NCBI GenBank assembly: GCA_964442745.1
Contig: CAYUAI010000053.1
Location: 1 to 28,571, forward strand
Reading direction: 5' to 3'
From: CAYUAI01 sp964442745
GTDB lineage: Bacteria > Pseudomonadota > Gammaproteobacteria > S012-40
DNA length: 28,571 bases
Of the stretch, positions 16,667 to 23,993 are shown piece by piece. Numbering within the stretch: position 1 is the stretch's first letter; each line of letters opens with the position of its first letter. The notes beneath the pieces were generated by a model, which worked only from the letters and a program-made list of their open reading frames with translations, was not told the origin of the DNA and ran no database searches. The translations under genes and the position numbers were made by a program.

Positions 16667-17134
16667 ATGAATCAGAAAAAATTAGCCATTATTGTCACTA
16701 AGGGAAGTTTGGATTGGGCTTACCCTCCTTTCATTCTTGCGTCAACAGCGGCGGCGTTGGATTATGAAGTGCAGATGTTTTTTACTTTCTACGGCTTGTC
16801 TCTACTCAAGAAAAATTTGGATTTACAGATAACTTCCATCGGCAATCCGGCGATCCCAATGCCGTTTCCCTTGCCTGTTGTATTGCAAACCTTGCCTGGC
16901 ATGCAAGCGATGACAACACACATGATGAAGCGTAAAATGAAGTCCAAGGGGGTGGCCAGTATTGAAACACTGCGTGACCTGTGTCATGAAGCGGGTGTTG
17001 TGTTTATTGGTTGTCAAATGACAGTTGACTTGTTCGACTATCCCACCAGCGAATTTATTGACGGTATTGTCTATGGTGGAGCCGCCACTTATTTTGCATT
17101 CGCGGGTAGCGCGGACGTTAATCTTTTTGTGTAA
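16667..17134 (+). CDS. dsrE2: DsrE2-type sulfur-carrier protein
   Basis: 155 residues of the DsrE/DsrF-like, COG2210 kind. N-terminus KLAIIVTKGSLDWAYPPFIL, then the DYEVQMFFTFYGLSLLKKN segment (32-50), a Met/Pro-rich middle (PMPFPLPVVLQTLPGMQAMT) and the two-cysteine region C106-C116 (LCHEAGVVFIGCQMT) that is conserved in DsrE2 proteins. Members bind sulfur on these cysteines and exchange it with TusA; the hydrophobic stretches suggest membrane association, as proposed for the subfamily. Lies 135 bases after tusA on the same strand. Ribosome site AGGGG is close to the ATG. Confidence 0.9.
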   Translation: MNQKKLAIIVTKGSLDWAYPPFILASTAAALDYEVQMFFTFYGLSLLKKNLDLQITSIGNPAIPMPFPLPVVLQTLPGMQAMTTHMMKRKMKSKGVASIETLRDLCHEAGVVFIGCQMTVDLFDYPTSEFIDGIVYGGAATYFAFAGSADVNLFV

Positions 17135-17473
17135 CGCTTTGTCGCTAACAGGGCACCAGCAGACTCGTAGCGTGGATTAAGCGCTGCGAATCCACACGAG
17201 ATGAATAAAAGAAGAGGAAACAATATTTTCTAATGATTTTTCTTGTAAAAAAACGGCATAAAATAACCTTTCCTCTGAAAGCGGTTTAAACTATACGTCT
17301 ATAGAGAATTTCAGTAATGGCTCGAAAACGGCTTTAAGTTAGTATATTAATAATGGACTAACATTTTGTGGGTCGTTGTTTTTTGTCATCGTATAAAATA
17401 ATAGAATGGGTGGTTAATTAGCTATAGTTAACAAGATGCAATGTTTTAATTAAATTCAATCGAGGACATTGGT
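17135..17473. promoter_or_regulatory. Intergenic region before the shdr genes
   Basis: About 340 bases, AT-rich, between dsrE2 and shdrC1; the shdr promoter is probably here. It contains the hairpin at 17164-17200 and two short inverted repeats that could be regulator sites: CTATA-CGTC-TATAG (17291-17304) and GTTAG...CTAAC within 17338-17362. shdr clusters elsewhere are controlled by an ArsR-type repressor (sHdrR); no such gene is visible in this window. TATAAA near 17393 is a possible -10 without a clear -35. Confidence 0.4.
17164..17200. terminator. Hairpin downstream of dsrE2, possible terminator
   Basis: CTCGT (17164-17168) + GTGGATT (17172-17178), a 10-base loop, then AATCCAC (17189-17195) + ACGAG (17196-17200). 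The two arm pairs stack as a 12-base-pair stem with a three-base bulge (AGC). It starts 30 bases after the dsrE2 stop. No T-run follows, so it may be a processing or Rho-assisted end rather than a classic terminator. Confidence 0.5.
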
Positions 17474-18160
17474 ATGGCAACTTATGCGGAAATGCAAAAT
17501 ATTTTTGATGATATTCGCAGCGATTTTCGCTATGACCATGAACTGAATGGCTGTTTGAACTGTGGGATATGCACGGCAACTTGTCCATCGGCACAATTCT
17601 ATGACTATAGTCCACGAGAGATTGTACAACTGCTTTGGACCGAAAATGTTGAACAAATTTATGATGCCATGCAAGAAAAAATATGGGCTTGTGCTCAGTG
17701 CATGACCTGTGCGGCACGCTGCCCTTTTCATAATTCCCCCGGTGGTTTAGTTGCTATTATGCGAGAGGTAGCGATTAAGCATGAGATGGATTCGGCTAAA
17801 AGTGTGTTGCGTCCTTTTGGCCGAGTGATGTTAAAACTCATCACCACGGGCAATCAACTATCACCGGATATGATTCAGCCGGATCATTTTCCTGATTGGG
17901 GACCGAATATCCAGAAAGTGGCCGGCGATTTAAAAACCCTTCGTCAAGCGATTCCTGTCAAAACACTTCAAACCACAAATACGGCCTGGGAGATGAATCT
18001 CAAAACATCCGTGGAAATGTATACCATTTGGGAAATGACGGGGGTGATGGATCAACTGAAGTCGATGGATGAAAATTTGTTTGATGTGATCGAAGACTAT
18101 ATTGATGAGAAGCGAGAAGAATACGAGGATTGGCTAGAAGAGCAAGATGACGATGATTGA
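17474..18160 (+). CDS. shdrC1: sHdr complex iron-sulfur subunit HdrC1
   Basis: 228 residues. Two four-cysteine motifs for [4Fe-4S] clusters: GCLNCGICTATCP (C27, C30, C33, C37) and WACAQCMTCAARCP (C73, C76, C79, C83). The layout matches HdrC-like subunits of the sulfur-oxidising heterodisulfide-reductase-like complex, which passes electrons between the flavin subunit and the B subunits in the cytoplasm. The C-terminal tail is strongly acidic (DEKREEYEDWLEEQDDDD). A GAGG ribosome site precedes the ATG. First gene of the C1-B1-A-C2-B2 order that separates sHdr from methanogen-type Hdr loci. Confidence 0.94.
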   Translation: MATYAEMQNIFDDIRSDFRYDHELNGCLNCGICTATCPSAQFYDYSPREIVQLLWTENVEQIYDAMQEKIWACAQCMTCAARCPFHNSPGGLVAIMREVAIKHEMDSAKSVLRPFGRVMLKLITTGNQLSPDMIQPDHFPDWGPNIQKVAGDLKTLRQAIPVKTLQTTNTAWEMNLKTSVEMYTIWEMTGVMDQLKSMDENLFDVIEDYIDEKREEYEDWLEEQDDDD

Positions 18161-18233
18161 ATCCGAGTGCATGAACCCGGTGATCGCATCACGTTAAAAA
18201 CATTGGCTTGATAAGCCGGAAGAGGAGGCCATT

Positions 18234-19640
18234 ATGACGAATAAACAAACACCAGGGCACCATAATACGAGTGCGGATGGAGCCGGGGCAGGGACCATGA
18301 AACCGGGTTTTCATAATACCGATGGGCAAGGCATTGCCGGTCATGGTTCTTTTTTTCAACCGTCGAATTTGTCCGCCGATGAGGCGGTGCAGGCTACTGA
18401 GTGGGTTAAAAAGCATGTTGATCGTCGTACCACGGATTTAGCGGATCGCATGGACGATGTGCGAGATCATATGTGGCAGTTGGAAAAAGAAGGAGAAATT
18501 ATTGTTCATCGAATTACCGATGGACATGCACCCGAAAGGGTAAAGACACTTTTTGGCTGGGAAAAGAAAATTCCAACCAGACAACTATGGCATCATAAAT
18601 CTTGTGGTCAATGCGGTAATATTCCCGGTTACCCGACATCATTGTTATGGTTGATGAATGAATTTGGCTTTGTGCCGGGGGTTGATTATCTGGATGAAAC
18701 CGATCAAACGTCTTGTACGGCCTGGAATTACCATGGCTCGGGGATCGGCAATGTTGAGTCATTAGCCGCTGTTTTTTTACGTAACTTTCATCAGTCTTAT
18801 GTCTCTGGTAAAGCGCATGGTCTGAGTGATGGCCATTTTTTTCCGCTGGTACATTGTGGTACTTCGTTTGGTAATTATAAAGAAATTCGCAAATATTTAA
18901 TTGAATCGCCAGAATTAAGAGAAAAAGTCACCAAAATTTTAGCCAAATTGGGGCGTTTAGTGGATGGCAAGCTGGTGATTCCTGAAGAGATCGTTCATTA
19001 TTCGGAATGGTTGCATGTGATGCGTCAGCGTATGGCCAATGAGTTACAAAAAATTGATGTATCGCATATACGGACGACGGTTCATGCCGCCTGTCATTAT
19101 TATAAGATGGTTCATGAGGATGCCATTTATGACCCTAATGTGCTGGGTGGCAATCGGACGGCACCAGGGACCTCCGTTGCGCAAGCCTTAGGTGCTCAGG
19201 TGATTGATTATTCGACTTGGTACGACTGTTGTGGTTTCGGTTTTCGGCATATCATTTCTGAACGTGAATTTACCCGTTCTTTTACCATGGATCGAAAAAT
19301 TCGAGTGGTGCGCGAAGAAGCCAACGCGGATGTCTTGCTCGGTATTGATACGGGCTGTATTACCACCATGGATAAAAACCAGTGGATTGGTCAAGCGCAT
19401 GGGCAAAATTTTTCGGTACCGATTATGGCGGATGTGCAGTTTGCGGCCTTAGCTTGTGGCGCGGACCCATTGAAAATCGTGCAATTGCAGTGGCATGCTT
19501 CGCCTTGTGAAGATCTGGTGGAGAAAATGGGGATAAGCTGGAGCGAGGCCAAAAATCGTTTTGAAGCGTATTTAAAAGAAGTTGAGCAAGGAAATATCGA
19601 GTATTTGTATCATCCTAAATTAGCCATTGGAGGGCAATAA
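18234..19640 (+). CDS. shdrB1: sHdr complex subunit HdrB1 (CCG-domain protein)
   Basis: 468 residues. The first 45 or so are Gly/His/Asn-rich and probably disordered. Cysteines fall into two groups: C124/C127 (HKSCGQCGN), C161 and C208; then C287 (HAACHYYK), C332-C333 (YDCCGFGFRH), C375 and C408/C425. The second group, with its CCG, is the part that resembles a cysteine-rich CCG domain carrying the noncubane Fe-S cluster of HdrB proteins; the first group is divergent. In sHdr, B subunits are the presumed site of sulfur substrate conversion. GGAGG precedes the ATG by about 6 bases; hdrA follows after 3 bases, so the genes are tightly coupled. Confidence 0.9.
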   Translation: MTNKQTPGHHNTSADGAGAGTMKPGFHNTDGQGIAGHGSFFQPSNLSADEAVQATEWVKKHVDRRTTDLADRMDDVRDHMWQLEKEGEIIVHRITDGHAPERVKTLFGWEKKIPTRQLWHHKSCGQCGNIPGYPTSLLWLMNEFGFVPGVDYLDETDQTSCTAWNYHGSGIGNVESLAAVFLRNFHQSYVSGKAHGLSDGHFFPLVHCGTSFGNYKEIRKYLIESPELREKVTKILAKLGRLVDGKLVIPEEIVHYSEWLHVMRQRMANELQKIDVSHIRTTVHAACHYYKMVHEDAIYDPNVLGGNRTAPGTSVAQALGAQVIDYSTWYDCCGFGFRHIISEREFTRSFTMDRKIRVVREEANADVLLGIDTGCITTMDKNQWIGQAHGQNFSVPIMADVQFAALACGADPLKIVQLQWHASPCEDLVEKMGISWSEAKNRFEAYLKEVEQGNIEYLYHPKLAIGGQ

Positions 19641-19643
19641 TCC

Positions 19644-20714
19644 ATGCAGCCAACTGTACTTGTCGTCGGGGGCGGTCCCGCGGGGTTATCCGCCACTGCC
19701 GCCGTTTCAGCCGCCGGTTACCAGGTCGCCCTTGTTGAAAAAGAAGCACTTTTAGGCGGTGCCCCAATTTTATCGGGTTATGCGAAACTGGTGCCTTCCG
19801 GCGAATGGGCAAAAGATGCCATCGGGCGTATGGTGCAGCGCGTCGAGCAAGATGGTAATGTCACTATTCATAAGGAAAAAAAGGTCATCGCGCTTGACGG
19901 TGAGGCGGGAAACTTTACCGCCAAGCTCTCCGATGGTGGTCATGTGCAAGCGGGTGCGATTGTCTTAGGAACAGGATTTACGCATTTTGATTCGATCAAC
20001 AAACCTGAATGGGGTTTTGGTAGTTTTCCTGATGTGGTGACCACAACTCAAATGGAGCAAATGGTTTCTTTGGGAAAAATCGCTTGCCCTTCGGATGGGC
20101 GGGTGCCAGAGCGAGTCGCCATTTTACTGTGTGTGGGTTCGCGTGATCGGCAAATAGGCCGGGAATGGTGTTCGAAAATTTGTTGCACTGTTTCGGCCAA
20201 TTTAGCGATGGAGGTCCGTGAGTTGTCGCCACAGACCGATGTGTTTATTTATTATATGGATATTCGCACGTTTGGTCTTTATGAAGACCAATTTTATTGG
20301 CAGTCACAGGAAAAATTTAAAATCAAATATGTCAAAGCGCGGATTGCTGAGGTGACCGCCTCGAAAGATGGACGTTTATTAGTAAAAGGCGAAGACACCT
20401 TAGTTAAAAGGCCAATTGTCATTCCATTCGATATCGTGGTGCATGCCATTGGTATGGACCCCAATGAAGACAACCCAGAAATTTCTCGTGTGTTTGACGT
20501 AGCCTTAGAAAAGCATGGTTTTATTGAGCGCGCAGAACACTATACTAATGCTTGTGGTACCACGCGAAAAGGTATTTATTCGGCAGGGGCGGCCTATGGG
20601 CCAGAAACCATTGATGATTCGATTTCTCAAGGATATGCGGCTGCAATGAGGGCGGTGGCAGACTTACATGGCTTGGTTTCACAAGAAAATAGCCTCACGG
20701 AATCAGTAAAATAA
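19644..20714 (+). CDS. shdrA: sHdr complex flavoprotein subunit HdrA
   Basis: 356 residues, short like sHdr-type HdrA and unlike the long methanogen form. FAD-binding motif VVGGGPAGLSATAA at 7-20, a LLGGAPILSG stretch (37-45), and a cysteine set C153 (CVGSRDRQ), C166, C170, C171 (CSKICC) for one [4Fe-4S] cluster. Near the C-terminus, GIYSAGAAYGPETIDDSISQ matches the second FAD-contact motif of the family (GxxxAG..). It is the flavin hub of the complex. No extra ferredoxin domains are present. The ATG is preceded by GGAGG at about 10 bases. shdrC2 starts 58 bases later. Confidence 0.94.
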   Translation: MQPTVLVVGGGPAGLSATAAVSAAGYQVALVEKEALLGGAPILSGYAKLVPSGEWAKDAIGRMVQRVEQDGNVTIHKEKKVIALDGEAGNFTAKLSDGGHVQAGAIVLGTGFTHFDSINKPEWGFGSFPDVVTTTQMEQMVSLGKIACPSDGRVPERVAILLCVGSRDRQIGREWCSKICCTVSANLAMEVRELSPQTDVFIYYMDIRTFGLYEDQFYWQSQEKFKIKYVKARIAEVTASKDGRLLVKGEDTLVKRPIVIPFDIVVHAIGMDPNEDNPEISRVFDVALEKHGFIERAEHYTNACGTTRKGIYSAGAAYGPETIDDSISQGYAAAMRAVADLHGLVSQENSLTESVK

Positions 20715-20772
20715 TCGTGCATCATATAATGATGTGGCTAAGTCTCAGCGCTAACGGGCAACGGAGAAATAA

Positions 20773-21492
20773 ATGGCTATTCATGAAAAATCGCTCATTG
20801 ATGCGGATAGGTTGAAAACCAATGATTCTTTAGTCATTGACGGTGTGGATGTATCTGGGCACTGGAATACAATGATTACCCCACGAGCTTTACTTGATTA
20901 TGATGATGATTTTGAGGGGATGATTCAAAAAAAATATACGGGGGCTGAGAATGTTCATCGATGCTGGCAATGTGGTTCATGCACCAACTCATGTACCATG
21001 TATGCGCAAAATGTGGATTTTAATCCGCGTTACTGGATTTACCTAACGCGTCTGGGGTTGAAAGACGAAATTATTAAAGATAAAGACATTATTTGGCAAT
21101 GTGTGTCGTGTCACAAGTGTACTCATATTTGTCCGCAAGATGTACGGCCTGAGGGTGTGATGAAGGCGCTTGCTCATTGGCTTGAAGATGAAGGATATAC
21201 TGAAAAGACACCCTCGACCCGCTTTGATGAAGAGTTTTGGGATCAAATTTCTCAGCGTGGCCGCATTGAAGAGACGAGTATTTTAATGAATTTTTTTAAA
21301 AAAACCAAGCAACCCCTCATGCAAAACTGGCTGATTGAAACCATCAAACGTATGTCTCAGCGCTTACCCTTTGTGCATTTATTTCATACGGGGCTTCACT
21401 TCTTTTTTAAGCCTAAAACAAAATCTTGGGGACGAACGGGCGATGTATTGAAAGCTTATGTCCGTGAACAAAAGGAGGCGGCTCATGGCTAA
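20773..21492 (+). CDS. shdrC2: sHdr complex iron-sulfur subunit HdrC2
   Basis: 239 residues. Two [4Fe-4S] motifs: RCWQCGSCTNSC (C64, C67, C70, C74) and QCVSCHKCTHICPQ (C110, C113, C116, C120). An N-terminal region of about 60 residues precedes the clusters, and the C-terminal part (about 165-239) is basic and hydrophobic in places (FVHLFHTGLHFFFKPK). The pattern is that of HdrC2 in sHdr loci. The end overlaps the shdrB2 start by 8 bases, so translation is probably coupled. ACGGAGAAATAA precedes the ATG. Confidence 0.94.
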   Translation: MAIHEKSLIDADRLKTNDSLVIDGVDVSGHWNTMITPRALLDYDDDFEGMIQKKYTGAENVHRCWQCGSCTNSCTMYAQNVDFNPRYWIYLTRLGLKDEIIKDKDIIWQCVSCHKCTHICPQDVRPEGVMKALAHWLEDEGYTEKTPSTRFDEEFWDQISQRGRIEETSILMNFFKKTKQPLMQNWLIETIKRMSQRLPFVHLFHTGLHFFFKPKTKSWGRTGDVLKAYVREQKEAAHG

Positions 21493-22396
21493 AGTTGCTT
21501 ATTATCCAGGGTGTGCATTAGAAGGGACAGGTGGTCCTTATGATCGATCAACCCGTGCTATTGTGGATGCGTTAGGTTTAGAAATGGAGAACCTGCGGGA
21601 CTATAACTGTTGTGGTGCGATGGAAGTTAAAAATGTGCATCCTATGTTGCAAACCTATTTATCGGCTCGTAATTTAGCGATTGCTAGTGAGCAAATGGGA
21701 TTTGATACGGTGATGGCGCCTTGTAACGGTTGCTACCATAATTTAAAAAAAGCCGAATATGAACTGAGCAGCTCAGCGCAGGCCATGGAAACTGTCCAGG
21801 ATTTAGCTAAAAAAGCGGATGACCCAGTGTACACAGGCAATGTCAGGACGATCCATTTGCTCGAATGGTTGATGGAAGAAATTGGTGTTGAGGGTTTTAA
21901 AGAACGTATTAAAAAACAACTCAATGGTGTTAAAATCGCCAATTATTATGGTTGTATGTATACCCGGCCTCGGCAAATTTACCCGGAAAAAGATCAAGGG
22001 CCGGGTTCTGAATCTACGCATAAACCGCACTTTATGGATGATTTGCTGGCGGCCGCTGGCGTAGATAATGTGGCGTATCCATTAAAAACCGCTTGCTGTG
22101 GTGGCGCACATACCTTATCCGATGCGGATACATCAACCCAGTTGGTGCTTAACTTGCTGCAAGCGGCGGAGGACTCGGGCGCTGAAGTGATTGCGACAGA
22201 ATGTCCAACGTGTCATTCTGGTTTAGAAATGCACCAAGTCCGTGCCGAAAAAGTATTCGGTATCACAACGAAAGTCAAAATTATTTATTTCACGCAACTG
22301 TTAGGGCTTGCCCTGGGTTTGTCGCCGAGAAAATTAGGTATCCATGAGAATATTAGTGATTCCATTGATTTGCTGAAGCAAAAAAACATCATTTGA
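21485..22396 (+). CDS. shdrB2: sHdr complex subunit HdrB2 (two CCG domains)
   Basis: 303 residues from the ATG at 21485; GGAGG lies 7 bases before it and the family N-terminus MAKVAYYPGC follows, so the in-frame ATG at 21458 is rejected. Two full CCG domains: C10, C42-C43, C80, C83 (NCCGAME, APCNGC) and C157, C204-C205, C240, C243 (YYGCMYTRP, KTACCGGAH, TECPTC). Each is expected to bind a noncubane [4Fe-4S] cluster, as in HdrB, and to react with thiol or disulfide substrates. Overlaps the end of shdrC2; lbpA follows after 9 bases. Confidence 0.95.
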   Translation: MAKVAYYPGCALEGTGGPYDRSTRAIVDALGLEMENLRDYNCCGAMEVKNVHPMLQTYLSARNLAIASEQMGFDTVMAPCNGCYHNLKKAEYELSSSAQAMETVQDLAKKADDPVYTGNVRTIHLLEWLMEEIGVEGFKERIKKQLNGVKIANYYGCMYTRPRQIYPEKDQGPGSESTHKPHFMDDLLAAAGVDNVAYPLKTACCGGAHTLSDADTSTQLVLNLLQAAEDSGAEVIATECPTCHSGLEMHQVRAEKVFGITTKVKIIYFTQLLGLALGLSPRKLGIHENISDSIDLLKQKNII

Positions 22397-22405
22397 GATA
22401 TCACG

Positions 22406-22852
22406 ATGGATTGCCAGGGTTGTGAGTTCATACCTGACTTATATTACGATCAAGCTTTTCAAATTTGGGTGACCGTGGATGGCAATGGCTTAGCCACGAT
22501 TGGTATGACGGATATTTCACAGTCGATTGCCGGGAATATTATGCATATTCGAGTGAGGCGACCGGGGACACGGCGTCCTCCGGGAAAACCCGTGGCGACC
22601 ATTGAAAGTGCTAAATGGGCGGGGCCTGTGCCCAACTTTTTTGAGTGTACCATTGAAGAGGCTAATTTGGTCTTGCTCAATGATCCCAGTTTGTTAAATA
22701 AAGACCCTTACGGTGCCTGGATTGCCCGTGTTAAATTGACTGAATCCGTTGATATTGCACTACGTGATTTTGTGACAGGGGAGACGGCTAAGCAAGGATA
22801 TCTTGTGCGTATCATTGATGAAAATATTGAATGTCAGCGCATTGAAAATTGA
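22406..22852 (+). CDS. lbpA: Lipoate-binding protein LbpA, first paralog
   Basis: 148 residues of the GcvH-like lipoyl-carrier fold: QAFQIWVTVDGNGLATIGMT (17-36), the lipoyl site region ATIESAKWAGPVP with K70 as the lipoylation lysine, and the PYGAWIARVKL segment. The ESAKWAGP text is the sHdr-type LbpA signature (normal GcvH has ESVKAASD-like text). In sHdr, LbpA carries lipoate that cycles between dithiol, disulfide and sulfur-bound states. This copy differs strongly from the second at 23485: ESAKW instead of ESGKW, two extra N-terminal cysteines (MDCQGC), and a longer basic loop (RVRRPGTRRPPGK). It is 9 bases after shdrB2. Poor Shine-Dalgarno, so it is probably coupled. Confidence 0.9.
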   Translation: MDCQGCEFIPDLYYDQAFQIWVTVDGNGLATIGMTDISQSIAGNIMHIRVRRPGTRRPPGKPVATIESAKWAGPVPNFFECTIEEANLVLLNDPSLLNKDPYGAWIARVKLTESVDIALRDFVTGETAKQGYLVRIIDENIECQRIEN

Positions 22853-22951
22853 ATCTATTCTGTGAATGTTTTATTCCCATTGCTTTATGCGATCTTCAAT
22901 TTCATTATGGAAAACGTGGGCGGATTTTTTGTTGACGGGAGATGAATACGG

Positions 22952-23350
22952 ATGTCAGATAATCATTATTTAGATAATGATGAGCAGTCAGTATTGATTA
23001 TTATGACCAGTGGGCCGAGTACCCCTGCGCGTTGTGCCACCCCTTTTTTTATCGGCTCATTGTTATCGGCGATGGATGCGGAAGTCAGTATTTTTTTTAC
23101 CATGGAGGGTGTACGCTTAGCGGAAAAAGGCGTGGCAAACAATTTAGTCGCGATGGAGGGAGGTAAAAAAATCATTGAATTTATGCGGGAGGCTAAATTT
23201 GCTGGTGTGAATTTAAAGCTTTGTATGCCAGCGTTGCCAGGTTATGAGATGAACCCCGAGTGTGATGTGATCGAAGAAATTGATGATATTGTAGGCGGTG
23301 GCGTTTTGGCTGATCTAATTTTATCCTGTGATAAGGTGATTTCGTTTTAG
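22952..23350 (+). CDS. DsrE-family sulfur-carrier protein
   Basis: 132 residues, DsrE/DsrF-like (DsrE3 group is likely). Features: VLIIMTSGPSTPARCATPFF (14-33) including C28, the EVSIFFTMEGVRLAEKG segment (44-60), and C91, C104 and C126. Such proteins bind persulfide sulfur and exchange it with TusA. The subgroup cannot be fixed by eye; compared with published DsrE3 proteins of sHdr clusters the cysteine positions need alignment. GGAGA precedes the ATG by about 10 bases. The gene sits between the two lbpA genes, about 100 bases after the first and 134 before the second, so a role in the sHdr system is strongly implied. Confidence 0.85.
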   Translation: MSDNHYLDNDEQSVLIIMTSGPSTPARCATPFFIGSLLSAMDAEVSIFFTMEGVRLAEKGVANNLVAMEGGKKIIEFMREAKFAGVNLKLCMPALPGYEMNPECDVIEEIDDIVGGGVLADLILSCDKVISF

Positions 23351-23484
23351 CCTGATGGGGGTTGCTATCAATCCTGTGATTTTTGGCATGTCCGTTTCCG
23401 CGACTGGAATAATATGTTATCAATAGGTGCTGTGATTTGTGGTTTCGCATAGATTTTATTTTTCTAAAAGGGAGGTGGCTAGTA

Positions 23485-23928
23485 ATGGGAGCTGTACGTG
23501 GTTGTGACGTTCCGGATGATCTGAGTTATAACGTAGAGAATAATGTTTGGGTGCGAAAAGAAGGGGATGGTAATGTCACCATTGGCCTGACGGCCTATGC
23601 GGCTTCATTGGCTGGCCAAATTGTGTCTTACACGCCTAAGAAAGTTGGTAAGGCCGTGAAAAAAGATAAATCTTGTACGACAGTTGAATCGGGTAAATGG
23701 GTTGGGCCGGCTAAGGCGCCTGTGGCCGGTGAGGTTATCGCGACGAATGATAGGGTTTCCACGCGACCCGCATTAATCAATGATGATCCCTATGGTGATG
23801 GCTGGTTGGTTAAAATAAAACCTGATGACTGGGATAGTGAGTCAGTGGATTTGGTGACGGGCAGTGATGCATTAGACGCGTTTGAGAAAAAAATGGAGGC
23901 CGAAGGTTTTAAAGGATGTAACCCGTAG
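23485..23928 (+). CDS. lbpA: Lipoate-binding protein LbpA, second paralog
   Basis: 147 residues from the ATG at 23485, which follows GGGAGG by about 9 bases; the longer reading frame from 23437 adds 16 unrelated residues and is rejected. GcvH-like lipoyl carrier: NNVWVRKEGDGNVTIGLTAY (19-38), lipoyl motif TVESGKWVGPAKAPVAG with K71, and NDDPYGDGWLVKIKPDDWDS (100-119). This is the closer match to the standard sHdr-linked LbpA. It should be lipoylated by the sLpl/LipS machinery encoded directly downstream. It carries a C7 and a C145 whose role is unknown. lipS1 begins 65 bases after the stop. Confidence 0.94.
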   Translation: MGAVRGCDVPDDLSYNVENNVWVRKEGDGNVTIGLTAYAASLAGQIVSYTPKKVGKAVKKDKSCTTVESGKWVGPAKAPVAGEVIATNDRVSTRPALINDDPYGDGWLVKIKPDDWDSESVDLVTGSDALDAFEKKMEAEGFKGCNP

Positions 23929-23993
23929 TAAAGCGTGTTGTTGGGCAAAGGGAGCGTGTTGCCATTGACGGTCATGCTTGGAGGGAAGGCTGA

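Noticed and set aside
17474..22396. Reading the Hdr genes as methanogen-type HdrABC or a glycolate oxidase
   Set aside because: HdrA is short without extra ferredoxin domains, the order C1-B1-A-C2-B2 with lbpA is sHdr-specific, and no mvh, frh or glcD-type genes are present.
23366..23442. Imperfect direct repeat (TATCAAT...TGTGATTT twice) before the second lbpA
   Set aside because: Short, imperfect and in AT-rich text; not distinct enough from chance to be listed as a feature.
22406..23928. Reading the LbpA genes as glycine-cleavage H protein
   Set aside because: The lipoyl motif is ESAKWAGP/ESGKWVGP, not the GcvH form, and no gcvT or gcvP is near; the shdr and lipS neighbours fit LbpA.
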